A stretch of 64,000 bases of DNA from Bilabrum cf. latius (GCA_965178125.1 OZ237742.1:372001-436000), one strand, 5' to 3'; shown: positions 45,301 through 59,400, numbered from the stretch's first letter. The notes: generated from the sequence alone by a model not told the origin. Numbers and translations are program-made.

Positions 45301-48300
45301 TCCATTGGCTTGCACGCTGAACGACTCGAGCGAGAGCGAGTGCCGCTCCAGCACGGCTCTGCCCTGCGGCCCAATGCAGACGGCTCTGTCAATCTGCTGC
45401 TGCGATCGACCGTCCTGGTTCGTGAACACTACATGCTGCATGCCATCGACTCCGTCCGACCACTCGATCCCGGTGCTGCAGCTCTGCACGGCCTTCAGGC
45501 TGGCATACTTGGACATGCTGGAAGGCCCGTATAGGTTGCTGGCGCAGTCGTCCGCCGCCTGCTGCATGGTTGATCTGTTTGATCCCAGTGCTGAAATAGT
45601 CATTGGAGCACTATCGTTCTGTTGCAGCTGAAATGCGACGCAGGCGAACTTGCCGGATCCTGCCGTTCCCCACGGCAGCTCGATAGCGGCCACCACTGCA
45701 TTCGGGTCGACGGTGGTGGAAATCACTCCGTATTGGGATGGAATCCGAACGCTGGGTAGCCTAGCGCTAAATACAACGTGGCTCTCGCTGCGTGTGTCGA
45801 CGCATGTGTAAACGCTGTCGATCTCGCTCCCTGGCAGTGCCGTGAAGGCACCTCGAAATTTAGCAGGGAGAGTGCCGTTCTCGCGAGGCATCCACGAGCT
45901 GGCAGGGCCGCACGAAGCATCCTACACGCGAGAAAACGCTGCAGTTGGCATGGTGGTACCCTCTGCCAGGAATGGAGCGGCACCGCCGCAGGCACTCTCG
46001 GCAGCTGCCATCTCACCGAACGTTTGCAGGCCCTCCATAGCATTGGAGTTCACGATGGCGTCCATCCCGCCAGTGTCAGAGTTGTTTCTCAAGAACACAC
46101 ATGCGTACTACTGCACTCGACTGTACCCATTTGACTCGAGCTCATTCGTTGCATACACCGCAGCGACAGTATGGCTCACTTCCCCGCTCGGCAGCGATGG
46201 CAGTTGTGCCCACTTCTGTAGCTTCCACCCGATTGGTGCACGGTTATAGTCTAGGGAAAGATACGCAGCCTCCACGCAGGCGCTCTCTGTACTTTTCAGA
46301 GGGCTCTTGGAGCTTTGAGTGTGGTACAGCGCGTTAGCGATTGGGAGCGTGCTTGTGTTCGTCGACCATGTCATGTTGTGCTCTCTAGCGCAAGGCAGGC
46401 CTGCCCCTGCTGCGGTGCTTGCCATGAACGAACCGCGCGAATGAAAGTGTGAAGATTCGGGGCCCTGCATCATTGCAGCTGCGCACCGGAATTGAGCGCT
46501 TGCCGCCGAAGAACGTGTCCCTGACACTCGGAGCAGCCGGCCCCTAGTGCTTGACATGTCATCAAACTCGAACACGGTGCAAGTCGAATGCCCGCCCTGG
46601 AACGATACGCTGTCATGGATCACACCCACAGCTCGTCGATCGTTGGTGCGAAGTTCTGCGCTTGAGATCACGAATTCGTTGTACAGGCCATCGGACCGCA
46701 GCCTCTAGAGGACCTGGCCGTCAATGCAGAACCGATCGTCCAGTGACTCGCCGCCCTAGCTGCCCGCCGATACCTGCAGTGAGCCGTTCACCGACCCCGT
46801 CCTCGTGCTGTTGCTAGCCCAATGCACGGAATGAGAGGAAATGCCGCAGGTCCAGTCGCTGTCTTGCATATCCTGCTCGGTCTGCACCACTGACAGGGGA
46901 GGTGGACCAGACGCCTCCCCGACCACCAGTGCCTCGCAGTGCGCTTTTGCGGCCCGTCCGTACGCCATCTCAGGAGGCATTAAAATTGACCAGGTCTTGA
47001 GAGAGTAGTCGCCCACGGTTGCTGATTGCCGATCAAAGTATATGCACGCCCAGCTTGTGTTGCCGAAATCGCTGTGATTCGATTCGACGCTGTGGTTCGC
47101 TTGGTGCACGAGAGCGACCGTGCTTTCGCCGGAGTCGTCCGAGAAAGAAACAGATGCAACGACTGTTCCTAGGCTCATAGAGTTGTTCGATGCCACTAAG
47201 ATTGCCCTGCCGGCCACGCACATTGTTTTGCTCGCAGAACCATCTTCGAAGGCAAGTTGCATAGCGCTGGGCCACCCGGCGTCCCACTGCTGCTCGACCA
47301 GATCGCCGCTTGGCACCGGCTCTGACACAACGGAGCAGGCTGCGGTTGCATTGCCAGTTGCACCTGCATGAGTAGCCATGTCGTAGCGCAGCTGAAACTT
47401 GACGGGGGCGCGGTCCAAGTGCCCGTTCTTGATCGCGTCGGAGCACTTGCCCGCCTGGAAGTCGATCCCAGCAGTGCTGCCTGCGACCAGCTCCACCACG
47501 TCCACATGCATCGGCTCGCTCGTGTCATGGTGAGAGCTGCCACCTCTCCGGAGTGCATAGCAGGCGATGGCGCTGTCTTCCAGACTGTGGGCCAGGAATG
47601 CGGTTGCGTTGCCGTGTATCTGCACCGTGGCGTGCACGAGGAGGCTGGTCTGGTTCACGGTTGGCTAGCCCATTTCGATGCGACCTGGCGCTTTTCCCTC
47701 AGCTTCAATACACGCGTACCCAAAGGACCGCAAAGATGCGACGCCTTCGTACTGTTCGAGTCCGTGCGAGCCCATTTGCCATGGCAGCGACCGCGCCCCT
47801 TGGATCAGCTCTGCAGGATCGCATGCACTCGCAGTCGAGTCCGCTTCAAGCCGCGCAATCACGGTTATGTTGCTAGAATTTGGGTCGCGCGCGTGATCGA
47901 TACAGGTTTCAACCGCATCTTGGAACGAATTTGTCTGGTTGACCTTGAACCGGCGGATCTCGCGCAAGACTGCAACGACCTGATTGCTTCGCTCCAGTTC
48001 CACGCAGGCATACGCCTCCTCACCCTCGGATGGCATGCGCTTCCCGTGGTCTGCGCTGTCACTTGAGTGCGATTTTGTAACTTGTGCTACCGCCACAACT
48101 GCACCAAATGCATCCCATGCGCTTGAGCTCCTCCTAGCCGTGGCGTTGTGTACGTAGTACGAGGTCTGCTCGAACACGGTGGCAACGGCGACAGTACGGT
48201 TGCGAACGCATGCTTGAGCACCCTTATCCGACGAAGAGCCTACATATCCTCCAATGAATGCCTTGAGGGCATTCTACGCTGTTTCGGTGGCCATGCAAGG

Positions 48301-48774
48301 TCCGGTGTGACCACCGCTGCCTGGGCTCCCTGCAGCTGCCGAACGAAAGAGGGTGAAGCGCATTTTGGGATCGGCTCCCAAGTCTTGCCCGCACATCAAA
48401 AGCGCTGATGTAACGTTATGTTGATCAAGTGGCGCAGCCACTTGGATTTCGAGTGATCCAGACCCTGCTGCGGTGATGTGGACGCAGCGGAGCTACGTTT
48501 TGCTGCTGAAAGCCTCCGTCTCGGACGCCACAATTGCCGCTCCTTGCACCTATTTCATTGCAGTAGACGCCTCGATCGCATAGTGGATGCCTTCAAAAGG
48601 CAGCTGCACATTGATCATTGCCGCATCAATGCATGCTCTTGTCGAGCCGCCCTCTTCTAGAGCATAACCGCCGTACAATGCATTGATCCCGTCTCCAACT
48701 ATGGACCAAGATAAAGCAGGATGTGCTAAGCACAGAATCCCAGCGACGTAGCACAGGTTTGACGTAAGCCTCAT
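39358..48774 (-). CDS. Giant type I membrane surface protein with repeated Cys modules and EGF domains
   Basis: One frame runs from ATG 48774 to TGA 39360-39358, 3,138 aa and no evident intron, with about ten TAG codons (for example 48552, 47667, 46758, 46110, 43029, 41322). A signal peptide (MRLTSNLCYVAGILCLAHPALS) opens about 2,500 residues of degenerate repeats. Each ends in a strand-like unit with a conserved Cys, such as FGCIAMRAG, FACVAFQLQ, FRCIALARG, WACLHVDGD and YACVFLRNN, followed 25-45 residues later by another Cys. N-glycosylation sequons are common. Next come a Pro/Ser/Thr-rich stalk (SPSGSPTPSSSP units, coded near 41100-40750), two EGF-like domains (NPCKNGGQCV; SPCGRGLCIG), a Cys-rich segment, an acidic linker, one transmembrane helix (AVAGAVIGSLVAVGLVAGGA, near 39700-39620) and a basic cytoplasmic tail (YRKKSSAGKWDK). 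An adhesin or receptor role is inferred from architecture only. Confidence 0.88.
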
Positions 48775-50406
48775 CTAGATTGCTTCGGGGAGTCGAAGTG
48801 TGCTCGCTGCTCCTCAGATGTCACGCGCCGTAATTTCACCCTCAAGAAGTTTCTAGAAACCCCGTCAAGCGATTGAATGTAAGCAAAAATATGCAAGTGC
48901 CACAAGTGGGGTTCGATTGGCTCAATTTTGTGCCGCGAATACACAAGAACACTGCGGCACCCAAAAAATCTGAGTTCCGAGTTGAGCAAATAAAATCATT
49001 CGCAACAATTCAATCCCGCTCACGTCGAAAAGTTGTGCAAAGGTCTGATTTCTTTCGGAGTTGAAGAATAGTGTGCGCTAGTCTTGTAATTTTTGTACAG
49101 GTCGCTGCAGTGCTGAGTTCAAGCATGGGCAAATGCACGTGACGGGCTTTTAGGGACGCAGTGCTTGCGCGAATCGTCAAGTTGTGCGGCGTATCGGAGG
49201 TGAAGGAGCAGAGTCGAACACGAGGAGAAGGTTGGTGAGATGGATACGAAGGAGGAAATGGGAGGCACGACAAGTCAGACGAGGCGCTACAGCCGCTGGC
49301 GACTGCCTGTTGAGTGCAGTGCCAAGAAAGCAAGGGGGTATTCGTCACAGCTGCCATGACCCGAAGGGACGGTGGGGAGGATGCCGTGGGCTCACTCACT
49401 CGCCAGCAGCGACCCAGAACCAGGCCCCCATCCAGAAGCCGCTCACCAATGTCGGAGCTTGGCGGGGTGGCAGGTGGCAGGTGGCAGGTGGCAGGTGGCA
49501 GGTGGCAGGTGGCAGGTGGCAGGTGGCAGGTGGCAGGTGGCAGGTGGCAGGTGGCAGGTGGCAGGTGGCAGGTGGCAGGTGGCAGGTGGCAGGAGGCGGG
49601 GGCGGAGACATACACAGACAGCGGCCCCACAGGCGGCCCCACACAGCCATTTCCGATGCCAAAAGTGCAGCCCAAGGGTAGGCCCCTGTACTATCGAGCT
49701 TTTCAGTAGGATCCACAACAATCGAATCCACGCAAATGCCATGCGGGCCGATAAGCACCGGGGACTTATACACTCACCCTCGGTCGCGGCGACAGCAGCC
49801 AGGAACGGGTGAGTCAAGCGCGCGCTCTCCAGGTCCCAGCCACACCGAGCACCCTACACCCCGCAATGCTGCCGTATTCCACCGCTGCAGGCGCGGGGGA
49901 ACCCAGTCCATCCGCGGCCTCCACCGCCACCCGAACAGCTTGGCGAGTACACTGCAGCGCGCCGCAAGCCATTCGTGTGATCAGCGCTCTTGACTATTGC
50001 AGCACAACACTACATTTAGTTAGATGCGTTGGAATCCTCCGCGGATCGTTTCCATTCACCCTTAGCCTTGGGGCTGCTGCTCGTGCGACCACTGTCAGAG
50101 TGTGCCACCGTGTGACAGTGTGCCACAGCGCTTCGGTGCGACCCTGCCAGTGGTTCCATCAACCCAGCCAGCCTGCCATCGCAGGCTAAGTGATAGCTAA
50201 GGAATCTACTTGCATATCTCTCTCCATTTCAATAACATGGGCATACAATAATGCCTCAAGAGAGACCCGGTTTTTCCGTGGCAGTCAAGAAGACAATAAT
50301 TGCATGTTCAACAGGGTTTTGTCGATCCTCAATTGTCAACGACGCCGCCAGCATCGAGGCATTTTGCGGTCAGGAGGTCATCTGTGTGACCCTCCGGGCG
50401 AATACA
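48775..50406. other. Divergent intergenic region between the two giant surface-protein genes
   Basis: This 1.6-kb spacer is the longest in the window apart from the tandem array. It contains a GGCAGGT heptamer run (separate entry). The sequence on both sides of the run is less GC-rich than the genes, and ORFs here either consist of the repeat or lack any recognisable motif. Both promoters, and possibly non-coding 5' exons, should be here. Confidence 0.55.
49468..49593. repeat. Heptamer tandem repeat (GGCAGGT)n
   Basis: About 18 near-perfect copies of GGCAGGT run for about 126 bp in the divergent spacer. Both strands give open frames (for example WQVAGGR or PPATCHL repeats) purely because seven bases cycle through all three frames. 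Location between two head-to-head giant genes is notable, but no function is shown. Confidence 0.93.
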
Positions 50407-53400
50407 ATGAAAGCGTTGTCTGCGATTTGTCTACTCGCTCACGCGACTTACGCTCTGAGCGCCGTCGATGAGAGCAATGAGGATGTTCTGCTGCTTGCGA
50501 GCGGTGCACGAGGCTTTCGAAGACTTGAGTGAGAATTCGGTCTCCCTGGATCGATTTTCTTGGATTCCCTGGGGCATACTCCTATGCATCTAATTTCTTT
50601 AGCCATTGCAGGCATACAATGACGACTGTGAACGCGCTCGGCTCTGTATCCACCACGAGCGTGAGAGCTTAGCTATCGAGCCGCGTTGTTCACCTCGAAA
50701 TCGAGCCATCCGTCGTCGGTGTGGTGTGCAGCGCGGGTAATTTGGGCTCAATCGGCCTAACTATCAACTCAACTAGCCCCATGCACGGTCTGGGCCAAGC
50801 TGGTGGCGCCGGTGGCGACGCCTCCTTCCTGGTGGGTGGAAATTCCCTGGGGTGTAACATGCACTTGGCGCAGGACGGCTACGACTTCGAGAGACATTTT
50901 CCCGACCAAGCCACGGGTCTTGGGCACCATGAAGAGGTGCGGGCTGTTCGGGCCGAGCCAACACGTGGATTCACGCTGGAGGCTGGCGAGGTGCAACGAG
51001 TGTGCTCGGCTTGGATTCCAGAGGCCGCCGGCTCGGGGCATGGCAGCCAAGGCAACCCGCAACCTGATTACGACCCCACGCTGCTGCTCAATGAAGCTAA
51101 GACAGCAGGGCCGTCTGATCCATCGAGTCACGGATCTCGTCTTCTCCGCAGCAGCGCGAACTCCGCTGCCGGCTGCGTATCAACCCCCGAGGGATCCACG
51201 GTCGGCCAGGCCATTGCGCATGCTGTCAGCCGGTGGAAGTCTGAAGGGCTGTATCCTGCGAAGTGCATGCCAACTATGCGCCCTGATGGCAGCGAAGCGG
51301 GCGCAAAGCGCGCATGTCCCCTGTTCGTCGTCATGGATGTCTCGCCTGTCCCGTTCTACCACCTCTTCGACGACCTGTCCTTCAGGTACTCCCGAACGGC
51401 TTCAACGGCAGAAAAGCTGTACCATGCGCATGCCACGCAGCACGCCGAGCACGTCCGAGCACTCCGTCAGGATCCGGCGACGAGCGCAGAGCAGCTGGAA
51501 GAGGTGCGTACGCTAAGGCAATTCCTTCGCCACCGCCTCCACCGCGTAGCTGACGACCATGGGAACGCAAACGGCACGTCTTCCAAGATTACCGACATGC
51601 AGGAGCTCCTTCGACTCATCGACGAGCACAACTTGCTTGGCGATTCGGGAAGCCAAGCAACGGCTCGAACGAGCGGTAGGCGGCAGCTGTGGTGGGGTGA
51701 TGACGGCGGTGACGACAACATCTTCTCGAGTGTGGTTTCCACCGTCTCGAGCGCCGCGAGTTCGGTTTATTCGGCTGCCAGTAGCGCTGTGAGCAGCGCA
51801 GTCTCAGCTGTCAGCTAGATCTTGAGCGTCGACTTCGAAGAGAGCCGGAGGCTGATGATCTCGAGCTGGAACTACGAAGACGGAGAAGTGGGCTCGAAAT
51901 CCATCTACCTTGACAGCTATAAGCTGACGTACTGGTGAGACCCCGGTTAGAGAGGCCAAGTCCTACTACTGCTCTTGATCTGCTCGTACAGATGTCATCG
52001 ACACCGCTCAATCCGCCACTGCATTTCCCTCTTGCTTCCCCTTGGTACTCGCAGCAAGGACTGCTACTATGCCATGTACGCCGACGTAGAGGTGGCCCTG
52101 GATGCCAGCGTCAGCGGAGTAAGGTATGCCAAGGTGGAGCTGTCCGGTACGGCGGCCTTCAACTTTGACGTGCGTGTTACTCCGACGAGCGGGACACGGT
52201 CGTTCCCAGAGAGGCGCTACCCCTTCTACCCCTACTCTTCCGATTCCAACTCCAAAAGGCACGCGCACATGACGTCGTTCCGGTTTGTAGTGCTTGGAGT
52301 CCCGATTTCTGTCGATTTTGGGTTGCAGCTGAGCGCGGGCATCTCGGGCAGCGTGTCTGGCACTGTCAAGGGCAACGGACCTGCCGTCAGCGCGTATCGT
52401 ACCATCACGATGGGCGCCGAATACAGGAGCGGAAGCTGGCGCACGCTCCAAGGCGGCTCAATGAGCCTTAGCACGCGAGCTCCAGCGCTGGATCTGTCAG
52501 GTCGGGCCACTGTGATCGCCAACGTGCAGCTGTCCATGCAGGCCAACATGTACGGCGTTTGGCCCCTCAGAGCCATCGTCATCCCAACGGCGGAGGCATA
52601 TCTAGGCGTCGGGTTCAGCACCGGTAGCCAGCAGTGCAGTAGCTTCTAGGCAGCTATTGCCATCTACTTGAAGTGTATGTACCGCATCGAGGTGGACAAG
52701 CTGGGCGTCACCGTTGCGGGCGTGTTCCTGGGTCTTCCGGCGCGGTATTTCTCTGGCACGCTGAGAGCCGAGTACAAGCTCACAGGATCCGGACTGTCTG
52801 GTTGCGTGTCACTGTCCGATTTGGGACGCGGTGTGAGCCGCAGAAGGCTGCTGCCGGCCCCCGGCGATCTCGACAACCCATACATTGCCACTGAGGACCA
52901 GGAGCTGCTCACCGACCCCGGTGAAGGGAGGCGTCTGGCTCTCTCCGATGGGGCAGAGGAACAGCTTTTCTGGCTGGCTACTAGACTAGCCGCGGCATCT
53001 GACCATTCGGGTCTTGACAGCAGCACGTTTGAGTCTATTGCAATAGACCGCGGCCTTCTTACAGCCAATTCCCCTGCTCTCTCAACCATGGGTGCCTACG
53101 ATGGCGCTGGGCGGCAATTGAGCTCTGGGACATGCAACTTCATCGGCTCGCCTTCTGTAGATGGGCTTCGTGCCGAATCAGAGGGTGTCAACATCACGTT
53201 TGCAGTTGTCACGAATGGGACCGGCTGCGGACAAGTGTCTCAAGTCTTGGTGTCGGCATGGCGAGACGATGGCATCATCATCGACACGCAGATTCTGTCT
53301 GACAATGGGTCCTTTGCGTTCACTCAGACTACGGTCTTGGTTCCCAAGAGCGCCTTAGACTTTGCAGGGTCTGATGTGTACTTCGCTGTATCGGTCAGCG

Positions 53401-56400
53401 TAGCCGGTGCAGCCAGCACATCGAGCTCCTCCGCTTACTCGAACACGATTTCGGAGCCTCAGGCCTGGATCGACGGCAGTGGGCAGAATGGAACGTCCGG
53501 CTCGCCGTCTGACGATGACAATTCCGGCTACGGCGGAGTCGGGGGTGGCGACGATGATACCTTTCTGGGCGGTCTGTTCGACGACGACGATGCAGATGAT
53601 GGCGTCGGTTTCAGCATCGGCTCTGGGCTAAGCTACAGGTTTGAAATCGTGGGCCGGAGCAGCTGCTCCAGCACGTGTGGGCAAGGAGTTACATTGCAAG
53701 AGATCGCGTGTGTCGGTGAAAATGCCACCACCGGCCAGACGATGCAGCTGCCGCTTGACAACTGTGAACAAGAGCTTGGGGCATCTGCGCGCCCGCAAGA
53801 TACTCTTCCCTGCAATATTCCATGCAAGGGGCTCTCTGTCGATGGACACTTCGACCGTATTCTTCGCTTGCCGCCGTTTGCCGCCACAGTGTCGGGGTAT
53901 GCAGACATCTGGCTTACATCAGGTACGCGCAACCGCTTCTTCATTCACACCAAGCTGGATAGCCAGGACGACGGGCTCTACATCATGAGCAAACCCACCG
54001 ACGACGTCTCCCTGGCGAGCGTGGAGTCGATGGCAGTAGCTCCAAGAGAGGAATCCTGCCCCAGTCGAATCTTCGGCAGCAAGCAGCAGCCGCGACTCCC
54101 GCACGTGGCTGGATACCTTGCAGCAGACAAGATCTCGTCGAACGTGCTAGCCGGCACTCACGTGATATCAGAAGTCCGAATCTCCAACTAGCGATGCAGC
54201 CCCGACCCCAGTGCGTGGGACGATGGGATTCCTTCCGATGATTCCGGGGCATCCACTGATGACAACTACGGCGATGATGATGCCCCAGAGCCGTGCACTG
54301 CTAGTGTGGACGTGACGCAGGTCCCATACCTGGCTGCAGCATTCGGCACCTTGCGCTGGCTGCGGTTCCCTGTTGGGACGTCGTTCAATGAGAGTGCAGG
54401 CCATGAATGGATCCGCACCGTAGGCTCGAACTTCAACGGGAATGTACCACCGAACAGCAGTCTCCCTACTCCAGAGTGTCCGGACCTGCACTTCAATGAT
54501 GAACGGCAAGACCGCGAGAATTGTATCAAGAATGGAGGCACTGCGTTTGACAAGCCCATGGGTCTCCCGACTTTTGCCCTCTGCCGTGGTGCCAGCCCAG
54601 GCTCTGACAAGTGGTTCGTCGCGATCGAAGGGCTGAGCCCGGACTCACCCAACGCCTCGTATAGCGGTGACTAGTCTACTCCGTGGCCGGGTCACGCCTG
54701 GGAGGACGAGTACGTGACAGGACAGAGCCTCGAGTCGTCTGCGCTGCGCCACATGCTTGTGAGACCGACGACTGGTGCCATTGGCTTTGCAATAGAAGTT
54801 ACTACATCCCAGGTGTCGACCGGCCGGGACGCCGGCGAGGTGGTCCCCGTCGTTCGGGCCAACACGCTCAACTCCAGCGCGGACCATCATGGGTGGATCA
54901 TGCGGCCAGAGGAGTCATCGAAGTGGACGTCTGCCCCCGCGGTACAGCTAAGATCTGGCCAGCACACGACAAGCCTGATCGTGTCTGGGGAGGACTTTGA
55001 CGACCGCGAGAACTACGCGGTGGCACTCGTTGGCACCAACTCTAGAGCCAACGACTCCTCTGTTCTGGAGGTGCACGTTGCCCCCATCATCGACTTGCAC
55101 ATGGGTGAGCGTCAGACGCACTCGCTCCCAACTGAGGGGACCACCTACTTCCGCGTCCGCCTGCCAGGGCCAACTGCAACAGCGCACATCGTGCTCGAGT
55201 CCCTTGTCGGAGATGCAGATATCTTCATCAAGCCCGGGAGCATGTTTGGCAAGCGGATGAGCTGGTCTACCCTGCCTCAATTTCCATCGAATGATGCCGA
55301 TCGCCCCACGTGGTCGTCATACGAGTACTACTCGGTGGAGGAGGTGACAGTATCGCATCTGCACCCTCGCTTCGATCAGACGATATATCTCGCGGTGACT
55401 TCGTGGGAATTGCCCGCGGAATTCCGCATCTCTGTGACACCTACTACGCCAATGGATCCTGGAGTAGTGTACACGGATGCGCTCGAGCCGACTGAGACTG
55501 CCTATTTCGTTGGCTCGGACAGCATCGGAGAGCTCGTTGACGTGGACGCGCAGGACATGTCATTCGATGCCAGGGTGCTGGTTGACAGGGAGCAGCCCGC
55601 GGGGGTGTCCTTGTTCGCTGGTTCAATCGACAGCTACTTTCCCATCGTGCGCAAGGATTACGCCGCGGTCACGGCCAGGGATGTCAGGCCAGGGACGTCG
55701 GCAGAGGTGATTGCCGACTACTCCCCCTCTGGTGCCGTCTCTCGTCAGATGCTCATCGGTGTGCAGGCATCCTACCACGACAGAACGGAAGTTCCAAAGC
55801 CCCTTCCCTTCGACCCCGTGAGCTCATCAGATTTCATTGCCACCCGACGGCGTCTCGAGGAGTCGCCACGCCGTGCTAGCGAAGAGCTGGACGCAATCGT
55901 GGACAGAGCTTTGGCTCGGAAGAGCACAGAGGAGCTGTCAAGCCTGTGCAACGCCAAGGCTTCAGCCACAATTCGCCGCAATGGAGCGTTGGGGCTGTCT
56001 GACAATCGCATCGCAATGTGCGATGAGTTTGCAAGGAGCGCAAGCCAGCATGATCCAGTTGAAAACAGATTCAGTGCCGAGCGCCAGGCTATCCTTGCGG
56101 CGATCGCCCCGGAGTCCGCAAGGGTCCCGCAAACCTCAACTTCATCAGGCGAGGGTGAGCAGGCCCGTCGCAACATGGATGCAACGCGGAAGGAGGCGCC
56201 CGAATCTGACCTTGATACCGGTATGGGCGATGAAACTGTCCGGTTGGCGCTCGCAGCCGCGGAGTCTGGCCTGGTGCCCGAAGAGTACCCCTGGACAGGC
56301 ACTGCAGGAGAGCTTGCGTCCAGCTCGTCGAACCCGATGCCCGTGTACTCGTTGGTGGGTGCAGATGGGTTGCACACCGCATGGTCCAACGAGACGTGCG

Positions 56401-59400
56401 CCGAGTACGGCTCAATTGAGGCCACGCGGGAGTGCGCGCAGCAGCTGGTGAACGGTATTGATGATGGCAAGCAGTCTCCCAGAAGCAACAGGTACTTATC
56501 GGATGGCGGTTCTACGCACTAGATCAGTCTGCAACAGTTTGATCAAGGCACGCAAGAGTGGAGGATGCTGTCTCAGTGCGAGGCTACCCCGGGTATTACC
56601 GTTGCATCGGCCTGCGCCACGGCTGAGGGCAGCTCTGGCAACTCCCTCGAATTCCTTCGCGTGCAAGTTCCTGCGAACACGCTACTATACTTCAGCGTTG
56701 TTGCGAAAGAATCAACGGAGCGGAGCGTGGACGCTGCGTACACGATGAGGTCCAGAACCAGCTCGCTGCCAGGTCCAGGTGCAGGCGAGTTCGAGGACAG
56801 CGCCGTGTCAGCGGGCCGCACCTTCGAGATGGTCAACTGCAGGTACAACGGCGAGGTGGGCTACGTGAGCGTGTAGGGCAACAACGATGCGAGCTCCCCT
56901 ACAATGTTCGAATTGACCGTTGCCGCTGAGGATGCAACTAGGCTCGGTCTGTGCCCAAAGATGGAGTGGCGTGCAGGGCCATGGGGCGACTGGTCACACG
57001 TCTGCAACTCGGCAACTCGCGTTCGTGATGCGCAGTGCGTTCGCTCAGACACCGGATAGCAAGTGGACTCGAGCTTCTGCTAGAGCTCCCTGCTCCCAGA
57101 CCTCGAAGAAACGCGAGACTTTGGCAAGTGCGTGTGGACAGCCTATCCGTGGTCCCAGTGCTCCAAACGATGTGAAGGGGGCACCCAATGGCGCATCGTG
57201 GACTGCCGCAACAGGGATGGGAAAGGCGAAAAGGTTCTCGACCGCGAGTGCACTGACATGCCCGCAACTCAGCGGCCTTGCAACACCGAGTCGTGCCCAG
57301 ACCTTGCATGGATCACCGACGAGTGGTCTCCTTGCTCACGAGAGTGTGGCGGTGGTATCCGAAGGAGGGACGTGTACTGCTATGACTATCGCACCGAGGA
57401 GCCGTACACTACCGCAAGGGGCAGGGTGGCCTGTGAACAGAAGCTCGGACTACCGCCATCCGTCGAGGAGGCATGCAACATGGAAGTGTGCAGCCAGACG
57501 CAGTTCAGTCTCGTGCAGATGGACGTGAGGCAGCTGCAGAATGGTATCCCTAGGACAGAGCCACTCGTGCCCGCAGAGAGTGTGAGCTACTACATGTGGG
57601 AGAGAACTGCTCAGGCCAAGGGAGTGTGCGTGCAGGTGAGGCAGCAGGACGTGGTCACAACCACGAGCGTGTGTTCCGTGCGTGAGCAGCAGGATGCTGC
57701 TGCATGCGTGCGGCAGTTCCAGTCTTGCCAAGAGGACTTCACTGGATCAACTGACGACATGATTGTTAACAACGCAAGTCACTACTCTGATTGTGCCCAG
57801 GTGGCAGCCGAGTGCGTCGCGTCGATCGGATGCGGGCTCCGGGATCCCTTGATGGAGAGCGTCCTGTACCGCATGGACTCGGTTCTCAGTAAAGACACTG
57901 GCTCTGGCTTTCAGGTTGCTCTCGAGGCTGGGTCGATGGCTCCGAACGAGCCTGGTTAGGTTGAGCTCTTCATGAGCCCAGTGTCAGACTCCATGGCAGA
58001 CGGCATCCGAGAGGGCGCTGGCACGCTTGGCGATGCCATCGTGCAGCCCGCTGCTTCCAAGGGCTCGCTCGCGTACAAGCTGCAGCAGGAGATCGGCACC
58101 GGGTTCCAGCCGCCGACCAGTTTGGCCAGCGCCCGCTGGTACTTCCAGCCGGCCTTCCGCACTGGCACCCAGACGCTGTGGGCTTGGGACGACATTGACC
58201 CGATGTCCAAGGCCACGGAGCGGTTCTTGATCGGTGTCAAGGCTAAAGACAAGGCGCGTGCTGCCCACGTGACCGCGACCGGCCTGCAGGCTTTCCCTGT
58301 GGCACTCAGTGGCAGCCTCGCCGAGGGTCCTGTCACAGTGCAGCAGATCCGGACTGGCGGCCTCAAGCTGGTGATCACACTGTCGTGCGACCTCTTCCTC
58401 ACGCCTCAGGAGCTACTGAACCAGGTGCGGCTAACCAACCCCAACGCGACCATTGCAGACATCCTGTCAGCGGGTGACGCGAAAGCAGCCGGCGTCGATG
58501 AATCGAGCGCGGTGGCGCCGAGCCCCAACCTCATCCTGGTGGGCATGACCTCGCTGCAGAGCTCGGCCAAGGGCTGGAACAGAGCTGCCAAACTGCCGCT
58601 GCTTCGCAACCAAGATGGTGAAATGGCCCGAATCTCGATGGGTGGACAAGCCCTCGAGCTCACGCTACCAGCCGTGGAAGGGTATGACCCTGCAGGAGAC
58701 GAAACGATCCAGGTGTCGATCCCCGCCGCCATGCTAAGGAGTGGGAGGGCCACCACCGTGCCTGTGAGCGAGGGTGCCATCCAGGTGCTTGCGGACAGGG
58801 CTGACTGCATCGTGAGCGAGTGGGGTCCCTGGTCTGAGTGCGACAAGATCTGCAGGCCTGGCAGGCAGTTCCGGCAGCGCAGCGTGTCGAGTCTGCCGAG
58901 AGGAGACGGATCCACCTGTCCTGCAACGCTGGAGGAGCGAGACTGCAACACGTGCGATCCCTGTTCCGGCGTTGAGTGTCAGAACGGCGGGTTCTGTGTG
59001 TTTGGCCAGTGCATGTGCCCACCTGGCTACAGTGGCACCGACTGCAGTGCCCCGCCGCCGTTCTTGTAGGCGTTCTGGAGAGCTGGAGATTGGGGCAAGT
59101 GCAGCACGGCATGCGGGGGTGGTCTGCAGCCGCGCACTGTGCAGTGCGTGTACCCTGACATGGGCAATGGCGGTCAGCTCGAAGTGGCCCCCTCTGACGA
59201 CGTGCAGGGTGCCGTGAACCAGTACCAGCGGTGGGTAGATGACGGCAGCCGGGGCGACCGTCCGGAGTATGACCCCACGACCATGTGCGATGCCGCCGTG
59301 ATGCCGATTGTCGAGCGCGAATGCAACGTGCAGGCCTGCTCGGAAGCTGTCGTTGACTTCAGCATCGAGATGGATCCGCCGGGTGCCACTGCATCGGGAC

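Noticed and set aside
49468-49593. Interstitial telomere repeat
   Set aside because: GGCAGGT is not a known telomere unit, is perfectly tandem but short, and lies between genes.
49396-49817. Coding regions with PPATCHL or WQVAGGR repeats
   Set aside because: A seven-base repeat is open in every frame by arithmetic; no conserved flanking domain supports a gene.
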